Shown here one piece after another: positions 1-7,767 of a stretch of 64,000 nt of DNA; position 1 is the first letter of the stretch, and each line of letters begins with the position of its first letter. This DNA comes from Caminicella sporogenes DSM 14501 (lineage in GTDB: Bacteria; Bacillota; Clostridia; Peptostreptococcales; Caminicellaceae), in NCBI RefSeq assembly GCF_900142285.1, contig NZ_FRAJ01000008.1:62001-126000 (forward strand). The letters run 5' to 3'. Both the position numbers and the translations under genes were made by a program. The notes beneath the pieces were generated by a model, which saw nothing but the letters and a program-made list of their open reading frames with translations, was not told the DNA's origin and ran no database searches.

Positions 1-398
1 CAAAAATGAAATGAATACTCCCTCAAAATATTTTTCTGTTCTAAAGCATACTCAACCTCTTCTTTAAATACTTCAACAATCGGGTTTTGTACTTTTTTAT
101 ACTCCATATAAGTAGTAAAACGGTTTTCAAAATCAAGCTCATCTCCAACATAAGCAGTATATTTTAAACTTGGTCTATGCAGTAAACCAGCTAATATCCC
201 TAGTAAAACTACAACTGACATTAGAACAATTGCCTTTTTAAATAAATAAATAATTGGATATGCATGTCCAATTATAATCAAAATTGATATTCCCACTGCT
301 CCAATGCAAAAAGCATAGACTGTATACTGCTGTATTCTATCTATCCATATCTTTCTGCGAAGCTTTTTAATCACATAATCTATTCTGCTTTCACTCAT
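1..398 (-). CDS. Membrane protein, partial (3' end outside window)
   Basis: An open reading frame runs from an ATG at 398 off the left edge of the window, so only about 132 N-terminal residues are visible. It begins MSESRIDYVIKKLRRKIW, followed by two hydrophobic stretches at roughly residues 24-48 and 53-72, then a charged, probably helical segment. A GGAGG ribosome binding site lies just upstream, inside the 3' end of the preceding gene, whose stop codon overlaps this start by 8 bases, so the two are translationally coupled. The arrangement (two membrane helices then a long soluble part) resembles large clostridial envelope proteins found beside DUF4350-like proteins, but I cannot assign a family. 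It is the distal visible gene of the operon that starts at 4394. Confidence 0.75.
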   Translation of the reverse strand, partial: MSESRIDYVIKKLRRKIWIDRIQQYTVYAFCIGAVGISILIIIGHAYPIIYLFKKAIVLMSVVVLLGILAGLLHRPSLKYTAYVGDELDFENRFTTYMEYKKVQNPIVEVFKEEVEYALEQKNILREYSFHF

Positions 399-1119
399 GA
401 TTTATCCTCCTGAGTTTTGAAAAACGATATGCCGTAATATTAATTGCAGTTGAGAAAACTGTCCAGCATACTAAAAAAAATAATACAGGTCTATACTGCA
501 TCTGAGTACTTCCACCTACTTGCACATGACTTAAACCCATTATTGAAATCAAAGGATTCGTAAAGAAAAATATGGGAATATCCTTATCATAAATCGTTGT
601 AATTACAAGCTGAGCATACTGCACATAAAAAAACAGAAAAATCATACTGATTAGCAGTACAGTAATTACAAATATGAACAATAAATACTTTATATACCAC
701 ATACTTACTTTCATATTTATCAATAAGTTTTTTATACTCAAAATCACAATTCCCCATAACATCTGTAAAATTAACGGTAGTATAAAATTAATACCGTTAA
801 GTCGTCCTACTGAAAATATAATCAAAATCAAAGGTAACGAAGAAAATGAAAATATCATGACTCCAACTAAAATTTCTATTATTCTTTTATGATAATTTCC
901 TTTAATTTCCCACAATACTATTAAAATAGAAAACAAAAAAACTCCCCATGTCATAAAGCAAACATACATCTTTTTATAAATATCTGGTTGATAGCCTTCT
1001 AATCTAAATGCAGACATGAAAAAATAGCTAACTAATAATATACTCTGTAAAGATAAATGAGTTGCTATCAATATCTTGTTTTTTTTATTAATTTCTGCCC
1101 AATGAAACATACACATCAC
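391..1119 (-). CDS. Polytopic membrane protein, possible ABC-2-type permease
   Basis: This 242-residue protein has six predicted membrane spans (about residues 18-40, 52-70, 84-108, 112-130, 141-168 and 212-230), the size and layout of an ABC-2-type permease subunit. No ATPase gene is adjacent in the visible part of the operon, so transport function is inference. Possible starts are GTG 1119, ATG 1116 and ATG 1110; an AGGG motif is best spaced for the ATG at 1110. It begins 5 bases after the upstream gene stops and its end overlaps the next gene, so it is clearly one operon member. Codon use and AT-richness match the neighbours. Confidence 0.7.
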   Translation of the reverse strand: MMCMFHWAEINKKNKILIATHLSLQSILLVSYFFMSAFRLEGYQPDIYKKMYVCFMTWGVFLFSILIVLWEIKGNYHKRIIEILVGVMIFSFSSLPLILIIFSVGRLNGINFILPLILQMLWGIVILSIKNLLINMKVSMWYIKYLLFIFVITVLLISMIFLFFYVQYAQLVITTIYDKDIPIFFFTNPLISIMGLSHVQVGGSTQMQYRPVLFFLVCWTVFSTAINITAYRFSKLRRINHE

Positions 1120-1124
1120 CCTAC

Positions 1125-3167
1125 TTATCCTTTTACTTTCCCTTTTACTGCTATTTGAGGTATAATTATTCTTCTCTTTCCTTCTATCCTAATTTTTATT
1201 ATTCCTCTATCAAAATAACATTTAGAATTTTTTTCTAATAAAGATTTATCGTTTAATAATTCCCACTTATTTTTAATAGGGTTAAATATTTCCATTTTGT
1301 ATTTCCCCGTTTCCACCTTAGCTGTAATATTTATTTGACCAGATTCTATATCCTTAGGCAGTACATAATACAAATTTAAAATTTTACCTTCTTCTAATAT
1401 ATATTCTCTTACTGTATCTAATTTTTTAATTTTTCTTTCATCTACAACAGGTTCAATTAATCCAAACGGCATATTTATATTTCCTTTAATGCTTTCTATA
1501 GGTACATCGAATACATTTAATGAAATCTGTTTTACTGATTGAACTTTTTCGTTTACATTTACTTTACAAATATTTTTTGTAAACCCAAATAATTTCCCTT
1601 TATTTGTAATATCATTTACATTATAAAAATAATATTCAAACAACTCTCTTTGATAGTTATCTAATTTAACTGCATTGTAAATATCCCTAATATAATTGTA
1701 ATCTCCTTTATTTGTTAAAATATTATCTAATTTATAATTAATTTTTACTGTTTCTTTTCCATCTACATCACCTATAGGAATTATATTATTACCTATTATT
1801 AGAAAACAGTTATACATTTTATCAGATATAGGATTTTTTATCTCTCCACTTGCTATATTATGAGAATCTATACAAATACTCATATGCTGATTTTCATATG
1901 TATTTAACTTCACAGCAAATAAATGTTTAGGTTCAGTTCCAGTTAATAAAACTTTTTTTTCAATAGGATTTAACTCAGTTTCTTGAGTTTCAAAATTTTT
2001 TAAATATGCAGTATCTGGTATATTTAAAATAATATCTGATGACTTATATGGATAAATATTGTATATATCGTACTTCTGACCACAACATTGATATAAATTT
2101 ATACTAGCACTTGCAGCCTTAATACTATAAAGTCCTCCCCATAATGATATACTGTAAAATACTACACAAAACATTAAAACAACTACAGCAAACAACCACT
2201 TAAAACGTTTTTCCATAAAAATTCCCAATAAAACACATACTAAATAAAGTATCAATAAAGCCAGAAAAAACATTAAAACATTATAATCTGTATGCAGTAA
2301 ACTATCTGCCACAGCATACAATTTTTTACTTTCCAATATTTGATTTTGCAGTCTATCCGGCTTCATAATCTTTTCTAATCCTATTGGAGAAATATACTTT
2401 TCTAGTTGTATTCTGATATGTCCACTATTTTTTTCATCTATATTCATTCCTGTAGATACAATAAATCCATTTCCTATTTTTTTTACCCCATTTAATCCAT
2501 CAAATATACCCTTTAATGTTTTATATTTATATTCACCAGTTCCTACAAATATCGTATTGCCTAATTCTACCCAATTTTTAAGTACTTTTTGCTGATTATC
2601 AGATAGACGTGCGACATTAAAATTATCTATAAGTATATAATTAATACACTGCAATTCAGATAAAGTATAATAATCATCAGGCTTTAAAGAAAACACCTCT
2701 ATATTTTTACTGTCAAACAAAGTAAAATCCATATTTTTTAAAAAAGACATTTGTTCAGGCTTGTCACATAAAGTAGCTATAAAAATTGTATCTTTAGGAA
2801 GTACAACCGGTTTCAATTGTTTTTTATACAGTATTTTTTCATTACTTTTTATAAAAATTTCTATCTTTTCATTAGCTTTAAAAAATGGAACTGAAAAGGA
2901 AAAAAATTTCTTCGTATATTCTCCCATGATGAGTTTATGTGTATAAATATCATCTCCTAATTTTATAAAAAGTTTCCCACTTATTCCATTATCTGCCGTA
3001 ATAACAGTTATTTTTATTGGATTAATCTCTCCTAACTTTATCTTTCCTTCATATCCCATATCTATATTAAATTTTATATTTTCCTCTGCAAAACTTCCCT
3101 TAGCTATAACAAGAAAAATTAAAAATACAAATATATTCATTATAACTATCTGCTTTCTTGACATCAT
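1125..3167 (-). CDS. Secreted/membrane-anchored protein with DUF4350-like (amidotransferase-fold) region
   Basis: This 680-residue protein starts with a signal peptide (hydrophobic residues about 8-25, cleavage near SFA-EE). Next comes a beta-rich Ig-like region (to about residue 120), then an alpha/beta segment (about 125-245) whose pattern, including NWVELGNTIFVGTGEYK, is like the DUF4350/class I amidotransferase-fold regions found in envelope ABC operons. Two hydrophobic helices follow at about 295-315 and 322-345, and a large C-terminal extracellular part. No catalytic residues could be recognised. It starts 15 bases after the DUF4430 lipoprotein gene and is followed 5 bases later by a six-span membrane protein, so it belongs to one operon. 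The family name is tentative; a structural search would be the test. Confidence 0.65.
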   Translation of the reverse strand: MMSRKQIVIMNIFVFLIFLVIAKGSFAEENIKFNIDMGYEGKIKLGEINPIKITVITADNGISGKLFIKLGDDIYTHKLIMGEYTKKFFSFSVPFFKANEKIEIFIKSNEKILYKKQLKPVVLPKDTIFIATLCDKPEQMSFLKNMDFTLFDSKNIEVFSLKPDDYYTLSELQCINYILIDNFNVARLSDNQQKVLKNWVELGNTIFVGTGEYKYKTLKGIFDGLNGVKKIGNGFIVSTGMNIDEKNSGHIRIQLEKYISPIGLEKIMKPDRLQNQILESKKLYAVADSLLHTDYNVLMFFLALLILYLVCVLLGIFMEKRFKWLFAVVVLMFCVVFYSISLWGGLYSIKAASASINLYQCCGQKYDIYNIYPYKSSDIILNIPDTAYLKNFETQETELNPIEKKVLLTGTEPKHLFAVKLNTYENQHMSICIDSHNIASGEIKNPISDKMYNCFLIIGNNIIPIGDVDGKETVKINYKLDNILTNKGDYNYIRDIYNAVKLDNYQRELFEYYFYNVNDITNKGKLFGFTKNICKVNVNEKVQSVKQISLNVFDVPIESIKGNINMPFGLIEPVVDERKIKKLDTVREYILEEGKILNLYYVLPKDIESGQINITAKVETGKYKMEIFNPIKNKWELLNDKSLLEKNSKCYFDRGIIKIRIEGKRRIIIPQIAVKGKVKG

Positions 3168-3182
3168 ACATATTCACGTCCC

Positions 3183-4394
3183 TTAATCTACATATGGTAT
3201 ATTTTCAACTCCATCTTTAGAGATAATAGCCCCAAAATGTCTATCAATTGCATTAGGATTGTTTATTAATATATCAAGTGCCATATTTACCCCTTTATTA
3301 TTTGTGCCGGTTACCATCCAAATAGGTCTTGTACTGCCAATCGAAGAAGCATATGCAAAAATAGCTCCTGCTTCACTATGTGTTGAAATGACTTTTCCTT
3401 TAAAATTCAGTCCATACAGCTTCCCATCTTGAAATTTTGCATATACTCCAATCAATTTATTTTTCTTATTAATATCTCTTATAACTTTGCTATTTTTTGC
3501 TAATTCATTCCAAACTCCAACTAAAATATAATACTTTTTAGGTTTTTTTATTACTTCTGGGTCAAATAACGCTGTGTCAACTTGTTTTACTCCCAAATCA
3601 CTTAAACTCTGCTTTAATTTTTCAGCTTCTTCTTTGAAATCTTCAGTATACATAATTACAGTTCCCGGATTTTTTCCAAAAAAACCATTAATAAATGGAT
3701 GTGGATAAGAACCTATAACTGCAGGTATAAACATAGTTATACTCCAATCATGATAATCCCACCATATTTCATCATTGGGCTGAGGTCTATACTCTGCTAC
3801 TCCAACAGGTGCTAATATACCATTTACCCAATAAAACCAATCCATCTTCTTTCTGTCTTTTCCAGTATAAAATGTAAATTTTGACTCTATTCCATTAATA
3901 GCATTTACAAAACCACCACCGTACGCAGTCTGAATATCCAAATTTCTGAATAAAACTTCCATACCCACTTCATCTTTAACTAATCCAACATTTTTACAAA
4001 AAATAGTTTTATGTCCATAATCTCTTGTTACTATCAAATCCACATGATATGGACTTTCTATATCGCCAGAAGCCTTATAACTGTGAGAATTTTCATCGGC
4101 AGGAGTACCTTCTTTATATTTGATTTCTCCCTGTACCGGACCTTTATATCCTTTATATGCAACACCGTCAATAATTACAACATTATCACTACTTGATTTC
4201 TCATTTTCTATATTCTCTGATTTTTGCTCTTTTATTTGACTGTTATTTTCTATCTGCTCTTCTTGCTTATTACCTATATTTGTTATTTCTTTCGTCTTTT
4301 GAGCATTATTACAACCTGCCATAAATATAGTAAATAACAATAATATTAATATCATTCCAATATATTTCTTAAAAATATTTTCTTTCAAAACCAA
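3183..4394 (-). CDS. DUF4430-containing lipoprotein
   Basis: This 403-residue exported lipoprotein has a hydrophobic N-terminus ending in the lipobox FMAGC (Cys about residue 28), followed by a charged linker. The middle (about 140-230) carries the DUF4430 / transcobalamin C-terminal-like pattern: FYWVNGILAPVG followed by a WWDYHDW motif. The C-terminal 160 residues form an additional alpha/beta region I do not recognise. DUF4430 proteins resemble the ligand-binding domain of intrinsic factor and often accompany cobalamin or ECF-type uptake, but the ligand here is inference. The start is a TTG (4394, or a second TTG at 4388) behind AGGAG; no in-frame ATG fits. It heads an operon with the genes at 3167, 1119 and 398, and its leader contains a terminator. 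Confidence 0.75.
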   Translation of the reverse strand: MVLKENIFKKYIGMILILLLFTIFMAGCNNAQKTKEITNIGNKQEEQIENNSQIKEQKSENIENEKSSSDNVVIIDGVAYKGYKGPVQGEIKYKEGTPADENSHSYKASGDIESPYHVDLIVTRDYGHKTIFCKNVGLVKDEVGMEVLFRNLDIQTAYGGGFVNAINGIESKFTFYTGKDRKKMDWFYWVNGILAPVGVAEYRPQPNDEIWWDYHDWSITMFIPAVIGSYPHPFINGFFGKNPGTVIMYTEDFKEEAEKLKQSLSDLGVKQVDTALFDPEVIKKPKKYYILVGVWNELAKNSKVIRDINKKNKLIGVYAKFQDGKLYGLNFKGKVISTHSEAGAIFAYASSIGSTRPIWMVTGTNNKGVNMALDILINNPNAIDRHFGAIISKDGVENIPYVD

Positions 4395-4423
4395 TCATCT
4401 CCTTTTAAAAAACAAATTATTAC

Positions 4424-4475
4424 AAAAAAACAGAGACACTACCACTTTTTAATGATAATGCCTCTGGTTTTCCAG
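4424..4475 (-). promoter_or_regulatory. Leader terminator/attenuator of the DUF4430 operon
   Basis: In the minus-strand RNA the segment 4466-4431 can fold into a 16-pair stem (CAGAGGCATTATCATT with AGTGGTAGTGTCTCTG, several G-U pairs) followed by seven U residues (4430-4424), a textbook intrinsic terminator. It lies between the promoter at 4526-4554 and the start at 4394, so it would stop transcription before the gene. A small competing hairpin CTGGAAAACCAG (4475-4464) shares three bases with the terminator stem. I do not recognise a known riboswitch class here. Confidence 0.6.
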
Positions 4476-4525
4476 TCAGCAATTACATATTAAGTTATAA
4501 ATACTATATAATGTTCTCATTTTTA

Positions 4526-4554
4526 ATTATACTTAATAGTAATATAGCTGTCAA
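4526..4554 (-). promoter_or_regulatory. Consensus promoter for the DUF4430 operon
   Basis: On the minus strand a perfect TTGACA (4554-4549) and perfect TATAAT (4531-4526) are separated by 17 bases. The start of transcription would fall near 4519, leaving a leader of about 125 nt. Confidence 0.75.
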
Positions 4555-4621
4555 TTAAGTTAAAATACATAAATTATAATAAAATTATCATTAGATTTGA
4601 TAAGCTAAATCCAATAATTAT

Positions 4622-4660
4622 AAAAAATACTATCTTTCAATACGAAAGATAGTATTTTTT
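4622..4660 (-). terminator. Intrinsic terminator of the feo operon
   Basis: A perfect 17-bp stem (AAAAAATACTATCTTTC and its complement) with a 5-base loop and a T-run on either strand. It lies just after the small FeoB-associated gene. Its stem sequence is shared with the terminator at 7726-7761. Confidence 0.85.
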
Positions 4661-4687
4661 ACCTGTAAAATCAATTAAATTTATATA

Positions 4688-4849
4688 CTAATCATTCAAA
4701 TGTTTAGAAGCACAATTTTTTGCATAACTACAACTGCTACAGCCTCCTAATTCACAACTTTGAGAACCCTTCTTTACACTTTTTATAAGAGAATATACCC
4801 CAAAACTTATTATTGGCAGAGCTATAACCCAAGTAACTACATTGTCCAT
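4688..4849 (-). CDS. FeoB-associated Cys-rich membrane protein
   Basis: A 53-residue protein beginning MDNVVTWVIALPIISFGVYS, with one membrane helix (about residues 4-22), a basic stretch KSVKK, and a Cys-rich tail with Cys at 32, 37, 40 and 46 (CELGGCSSC spacing). This is the pattern of the small FeoB-associated cysteine-rich proteins (PF12669-like) that follow feoB in Firmicutes. It starts 13 bases after the feoB stop, behind an AAGGAG ribosome binding site, and ends just before the operon terminator. A role in handling or sensing ferrous iron at the membrane is inferred from context; no activity can be read from sequence. Confidence 0.85.
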   Translation of the reverse strand: MDNVVTWVIALPIISFGVYSLIKSVKKGSQSCELGGCSSCSYAKNCASKHLND

Positions 4850-4861
4850 AAAATCATCTCC

Positions 4862-6889
4862 TTAAAAACCTAATAATCTTCCTACCTGAAATACAATCAT
4901 TGATACAAACCACGCTACTGCAAACTGATATGCAACTGAAAATCCTGTCCACTTCCAAGAATTAGTTTCTCTTTTAATAATACCAACAGTAGCTATGCAA
5001 GGAGTATAAAGAAGTACAAACACCATAAAAGCATAAGCTGTAAGCTGTGTAAATGACTGTCCTAATGCCTGTGCAAAAGCAACTGCACTAGGTTCTTCAG
5101 CTAACCCATATATTATTGACATATTACTTACAACTACTTCTTTAGCTAATACACCTGTTATTAATGATAATGTTGCTTGCCAGTTTCCAAATCCAAGTGG
5201 AGCAAATATCGGAGCAAATAATCTACCTATTGCAGCTCCAAAACTTTCTGTAAGTTCAACTGGTCCTGAAAAGTTATATCCTAATATAAACCATAATACA
5301 ATTGAAGCCCCAAATATAAGTGTTCCCGCTTTTATTAAAAATCCTTTTACTCTTTCCCAAACATGCAGTAAAGTATCTTTTAAAGTTGGTATTCTATATG
5401 GTGGAAGTTCCATAACAAAAGGAGTAATATCTGATTTAAACAATGTTTTTTTGAAAATTAATCCTACTATTATTGCAATAAGTATACCTAATATATACAG
5501 TGAAAATACTACTTTGTTTTCTTTACCTGGGAAAAATGCAGCAGCAAATAAAGTATATACAGGAAGTCTTGCCGAACAAGATATAAACGGATTTATAAGT
5601 ATAGCAGTCAGTCTGTCATTTTCATCTTCTAATGTTCTAGTACCCATAATAGCTGGAACATTGCAGCCAAATCCTAATATCATAGGTATAAATGCCTTTC
5701 CACTTAATCCAATTTTTCTCATAGCTCTATCCATTATAAATGCTACCCTTGCCATATATCCACTATCTTCAAGTATGGATATAGCTAAAAATAGACAAAC
5801 TATATTAGGTAAAAATACTAATACTCCTCCTACACCTCCAATTATTCCATCTACTATTAAAGATTTTAACCACTCAGCAGCTCCTACAGACTCCAATAAT
5901 CCAGTTACCCAACCTGACAAAGTTTCAGCAAAAAATACATCTATCATATCTAACAATTTATTTCCAACTAAATCAAAAGTAAAATAAAATACACCATACA
6001 TTATTAGTGCAAATATTGGGAGTCCAAGCCATCTATTTGTAAGAATTTTATCAACTCTATCAGACATAGTAAGTTCTTTATTTTTAGGTTTTTTAACTGT
6101 CTTGGACACAATCTCAGCAATATAAGAATACCTTTTATCTGCTATTAAAGCCTCAAAATCATCTTCTAAAGATATTTCATTTGTCACCGCTATTTCATCT
6201 TCTGTTTTAGTTTTTAAATTCATTCCCAACAACTTTAAAACAGCTTCATCTTCTTCTAACACTTTTAAAGCTAACCATCTCAAATTGTATTTTTCTAATC
6301 CAGACATATCTTTTAATTTCTCTATTGTCTTTTCAATTTTTCCTTCTATTTCTTTCCCAAAATCTATTTGTTTGGGGTTATATGGAATACCCCCTTTTAC
6401 TAAGTTCACTACTATATTTAATAAATCATCAACGCCTTCTTCCTTAGTAGCAACAATAGGAACAACTGGTACACCTAACTGTTCAGAAAGTTTTTTACAA
6501 TCAATTTTTATACCTCTTTTTTCTGCAATATCCATCATATTAAGAGCAATGACAACTGGCTTTCCAAGTTCTATAAGTTGCATTGATAAGTACAAGTTTC
6601 TCTCAATATTTGAAGCATCTACAATATTTACAACTACATCTGGCAAGTCCTCTACAATATAATTTCTAGCTATTATTTCTTCAATTGAATAGGGAGATAA
6701 ACTATATGTACCTGGTAAATCTACAACTATTATTTCATTATCTCTATACTTTAATTTACCTTCTTTTTTTTCAACTGTAACACCGGGCCAGTTACCCACT
6801 GAATGTCTTGCACCAGTCAAAGCATTAAAAAGAGTTGTCTTTCCACTATTTGGATTCCCGGCTAAAGCTATAGTAATACTACCTGCCAT
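4862..6889 (-). CDS. feoB: Ferrous iron transport protein B (FeoB)
   Basis: FeoB is the GTP-dependent ferrous iron permease of the inner membrane. This 675-residue protein is full length. The N-terminal G domain shows G1 GNPNSGKT (about residues 11-18), G3 DLPGTYS and G4 NMMD. A helical GDI-like region follows to about 270, and then the membrane part with the two Gate motifs (for example GFGCNVPAIMGTR and the later LYTPCIATVG with conserved Cys). It begins with MAGSITIALAGNPNSGKTT. It is preceded by two feoA genes and followed by a 53-residue Cys-rich partner, a normal Firmicute feo operon. An Fur-like box lies just upstream (6915-6929) as well as at the operon promoter, pointing to iron repression. 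Confidence 0.97.
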   Translation of the reverse strand: MAGSITIALAGNPNSGKTTLFNALTGARHSVGNWPGVTVEKKEGKLKYRDNEIIVVDLPGTYSLSPYSIEEIIARNYIVEDLPDVVVNIVDASNIERNLYLSMQLIELGKPVVIALNMMDIAEKRGIKIDCKKLSEQLGVPVVPIVATKEEGVDDLLNIVVNLVKGGIPYNPKQIDFGKEIEGKIEKTIEKLKDMSGLEKYNLRWLALKVLEEDEAVLKLLGMNLKTKTEDEIAVTNEISLEDDFEALIADKRYSYIAEIVSKTVKKPKNKELTMSDRVDKILTNRWLGLPIFALIMYGVFYFTFDLVGNKLLDMIDVFFAETLSGWVTGLLESVGAAEWLKSLIVDGIIGGVGGVLVFLPNIVCLFLAISILEDSGYMARVAFIMDRAMRKIGLSGKAFIPMILGFGCNVPAIMGTRTLEDENDRLTAILINPFISCSARLPVYTLFAAAFFPGKENKVVFSLYILGILIAIIVGLIFKKTLFKSDITPFVMELPPYRIPTLKDTLLHVWERVKGFLIKAGTLIFGASIVLWFILGYNFSGPVELTESFGAAIGRLFAPIFAPLGFGNWQATLSLITGVLAKEVVVSNMSIIYGLAEEPSAVAFAQALGQSFTQLTAYAFMVFVLLYTPCIATVGIIKRETNSWKWTGFSVAYQFAVAWFVSMIVFQVGRLLGF

Positions 6890-6914
6890 TTTAAAAATCC
6901 TCCTTATTTGATTT

Positions 6915-6929
6915 TGATATTCATTATCA
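6915..6929 (-). promoter_or_regulatory. Fur-like box upstream of feoB
   Basis: On the minus strand TGATAATGAATATCA matches the 7-1-7 Fur inverted repeat TGATAATnATTATCA at 13 of 14 positions. It sits between feoA and feoB, about 26 bases before the feoB start, so feoB may have its own iron-controlled signal. Confidence 0.6.
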
Positions 6930-6946
6930 TTTTTGTGTTAAAAAAA

Positions 6947-7171
6947 CTATTCTATCATAATATTTTCAGCATCTTTTTTCCTCAAAGTTAAACTATAACC
7001 TTTAATCTTAACTTCAATTGGGTCACCTAATGGTGCTATCTTTTCAACAATTACTTCAGCTCCTTTTACTATACCCATATCCATAAGACGTCTCTTAACA
7101 GCACCTTTTCCTTTTACCATAGCAACTATACCACTTTCTCCCGGCTTTAAATCTTTTAAAGTATTTTGCAT
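6947..7171 (-). CDS. feoA: FeoA family protein (second copy)
   Basis: A 74-residue SH3-like FeoA protein, full length for the family. Typical features are the early L..L..GESG, the central RRLMDMGIVKGAEV motif and the C-terminal PIEVKIKGYSLTLRKKDAENI strand pattern. FeoA binds the FeoB membrane part and supports ferrous iron uptake. It is the second of two FeoA genes here, 57 bases before feoB and 125 bases after the first. The two copies have diverged clearly, so they probably are not a recent duplication. Confidence 0.93.
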   Translation of the reverse strand: MQNTLKDLKPGESGIVAMVKGKGAVKRRLMDMGIVKGAEVIVEKIAPLGDPIEVKIKGYSLTLRKKDAENIMIE

Positions 7172-7296
7172 AACGTAAAAACCTCCTTAAATATTTACAA
7201 ATATATTTATAAATTAATCTACTTTATTAATTTATATAAGCATATGTAGCTGTATCATTTATTTTAAATTTCTCAATTTAAAAAACATCACAAAAT

Positions 7297-7518
7297 TTAA
7301 GCCACATCTACTAATATTTGTTGAGTAACTACTCCTCCTAAAACTAACCTCGAGCCTCTTACATTTATAATAAATGCCCCATTTGTATTACTTGATATTA
7401 CACTCAATTTTACTCCCGGAGTAAGTCCCATATCTTGCAATCTTTTTTTCATTTTAGGACCCCAATTTATCTTTTTTAAAATAACCTCTTGTCCGGCATT
7501 AACCATCGATAATGGCAT
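7297..7518 (-). CDS. feoA: FeoA family protein (first copy)
   Basis: A 73-residue FeoA-like SH3 protein with the family signature KKRLQDMGLTPGVKLSV followed by NVRGSRLVLGG. It is the first gene of the feo operon. The ATG at 7518 is preceded by a strong GGGAGGG ribosome binding site, and the Fur box and promoter lie 75-120 bases upstream. The two FeoA copies before feoB may both bind FeoB, or one may have a regulatory role; sequence cannot decide. Confidence 0.92.
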   Translation of the reverse strand: MPLSMVNAGQEVILKKINWGPKMKKRLQDMGLTPGVKLSVISSNTNGAFIINVRGSRLVLGGVVTQQILVDVA

Positions 7519-7591
7519 ATAAAACCCTCCCTATGAACTGATAAACTCAAATATTATTCATTATTATATATATGTATTATTTATTTGATTT

Positions 7592-7606
7592 TGATTGTCA
7601 TTATCA
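7592..7606 (-). promoter_or_regulatory. Fur-like box at the feo operon promoter
   Basis: On the minus strand TGATAATGACAATCA matches the 7-1-7 Fur consensus well. It lies immediately downstream of the -10 element, over the expected transcription start, the expected place for iron-dependent repression. Confidence 0.7.
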
Positions 7607-7611
7607 CTTGT

Positions 7612-7640
7612 ATTATATACTAATTAATAATTATTTTCAA
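7612..7640 (-). promoter_or_regulatory. Promoter of the feo operon
   Basis: Minus-strand TTGAAA (7640-7635) and perfect TATAAT (7617-7612) with a 17-base spacer, directly followed by the Fur-like box. Confidence 0.75.
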
Positions 7641-7725
7641 TAGTTTTTACTATTTTTTTAACAATAAATATCTTCTTAAAATCATTTAAACTCTAACTAA
7701 TAAAGCTTGAATTCTTACAAAATAA

Positions 7726-7761
7726 AAAAATACTATCTTCGCTATGAAAGATAGTATTTTT
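7726..7761 (-). terminator. Intrinsic terminator after the YitT gene
   Basis: A 14-bp perfect stem (AAAAATACTATCTT and its complement) with an 8-base loop and flanking A/T runs, beginning 7 bases after the stop of the YitT gene. It closes the riboswitch-controlled unit. The stem matches that of the feo terminator at 4622. Confidence 0.85.
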
Positions 7762-7767
7762 ATAATA

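Noticed and set aside
5451-5987. 178-residue open frame on the plus strand inside feoB
   Set aside because: It is the antisense shadow of the feoB membrane domain, has no ribosome binding site and no family pattern.
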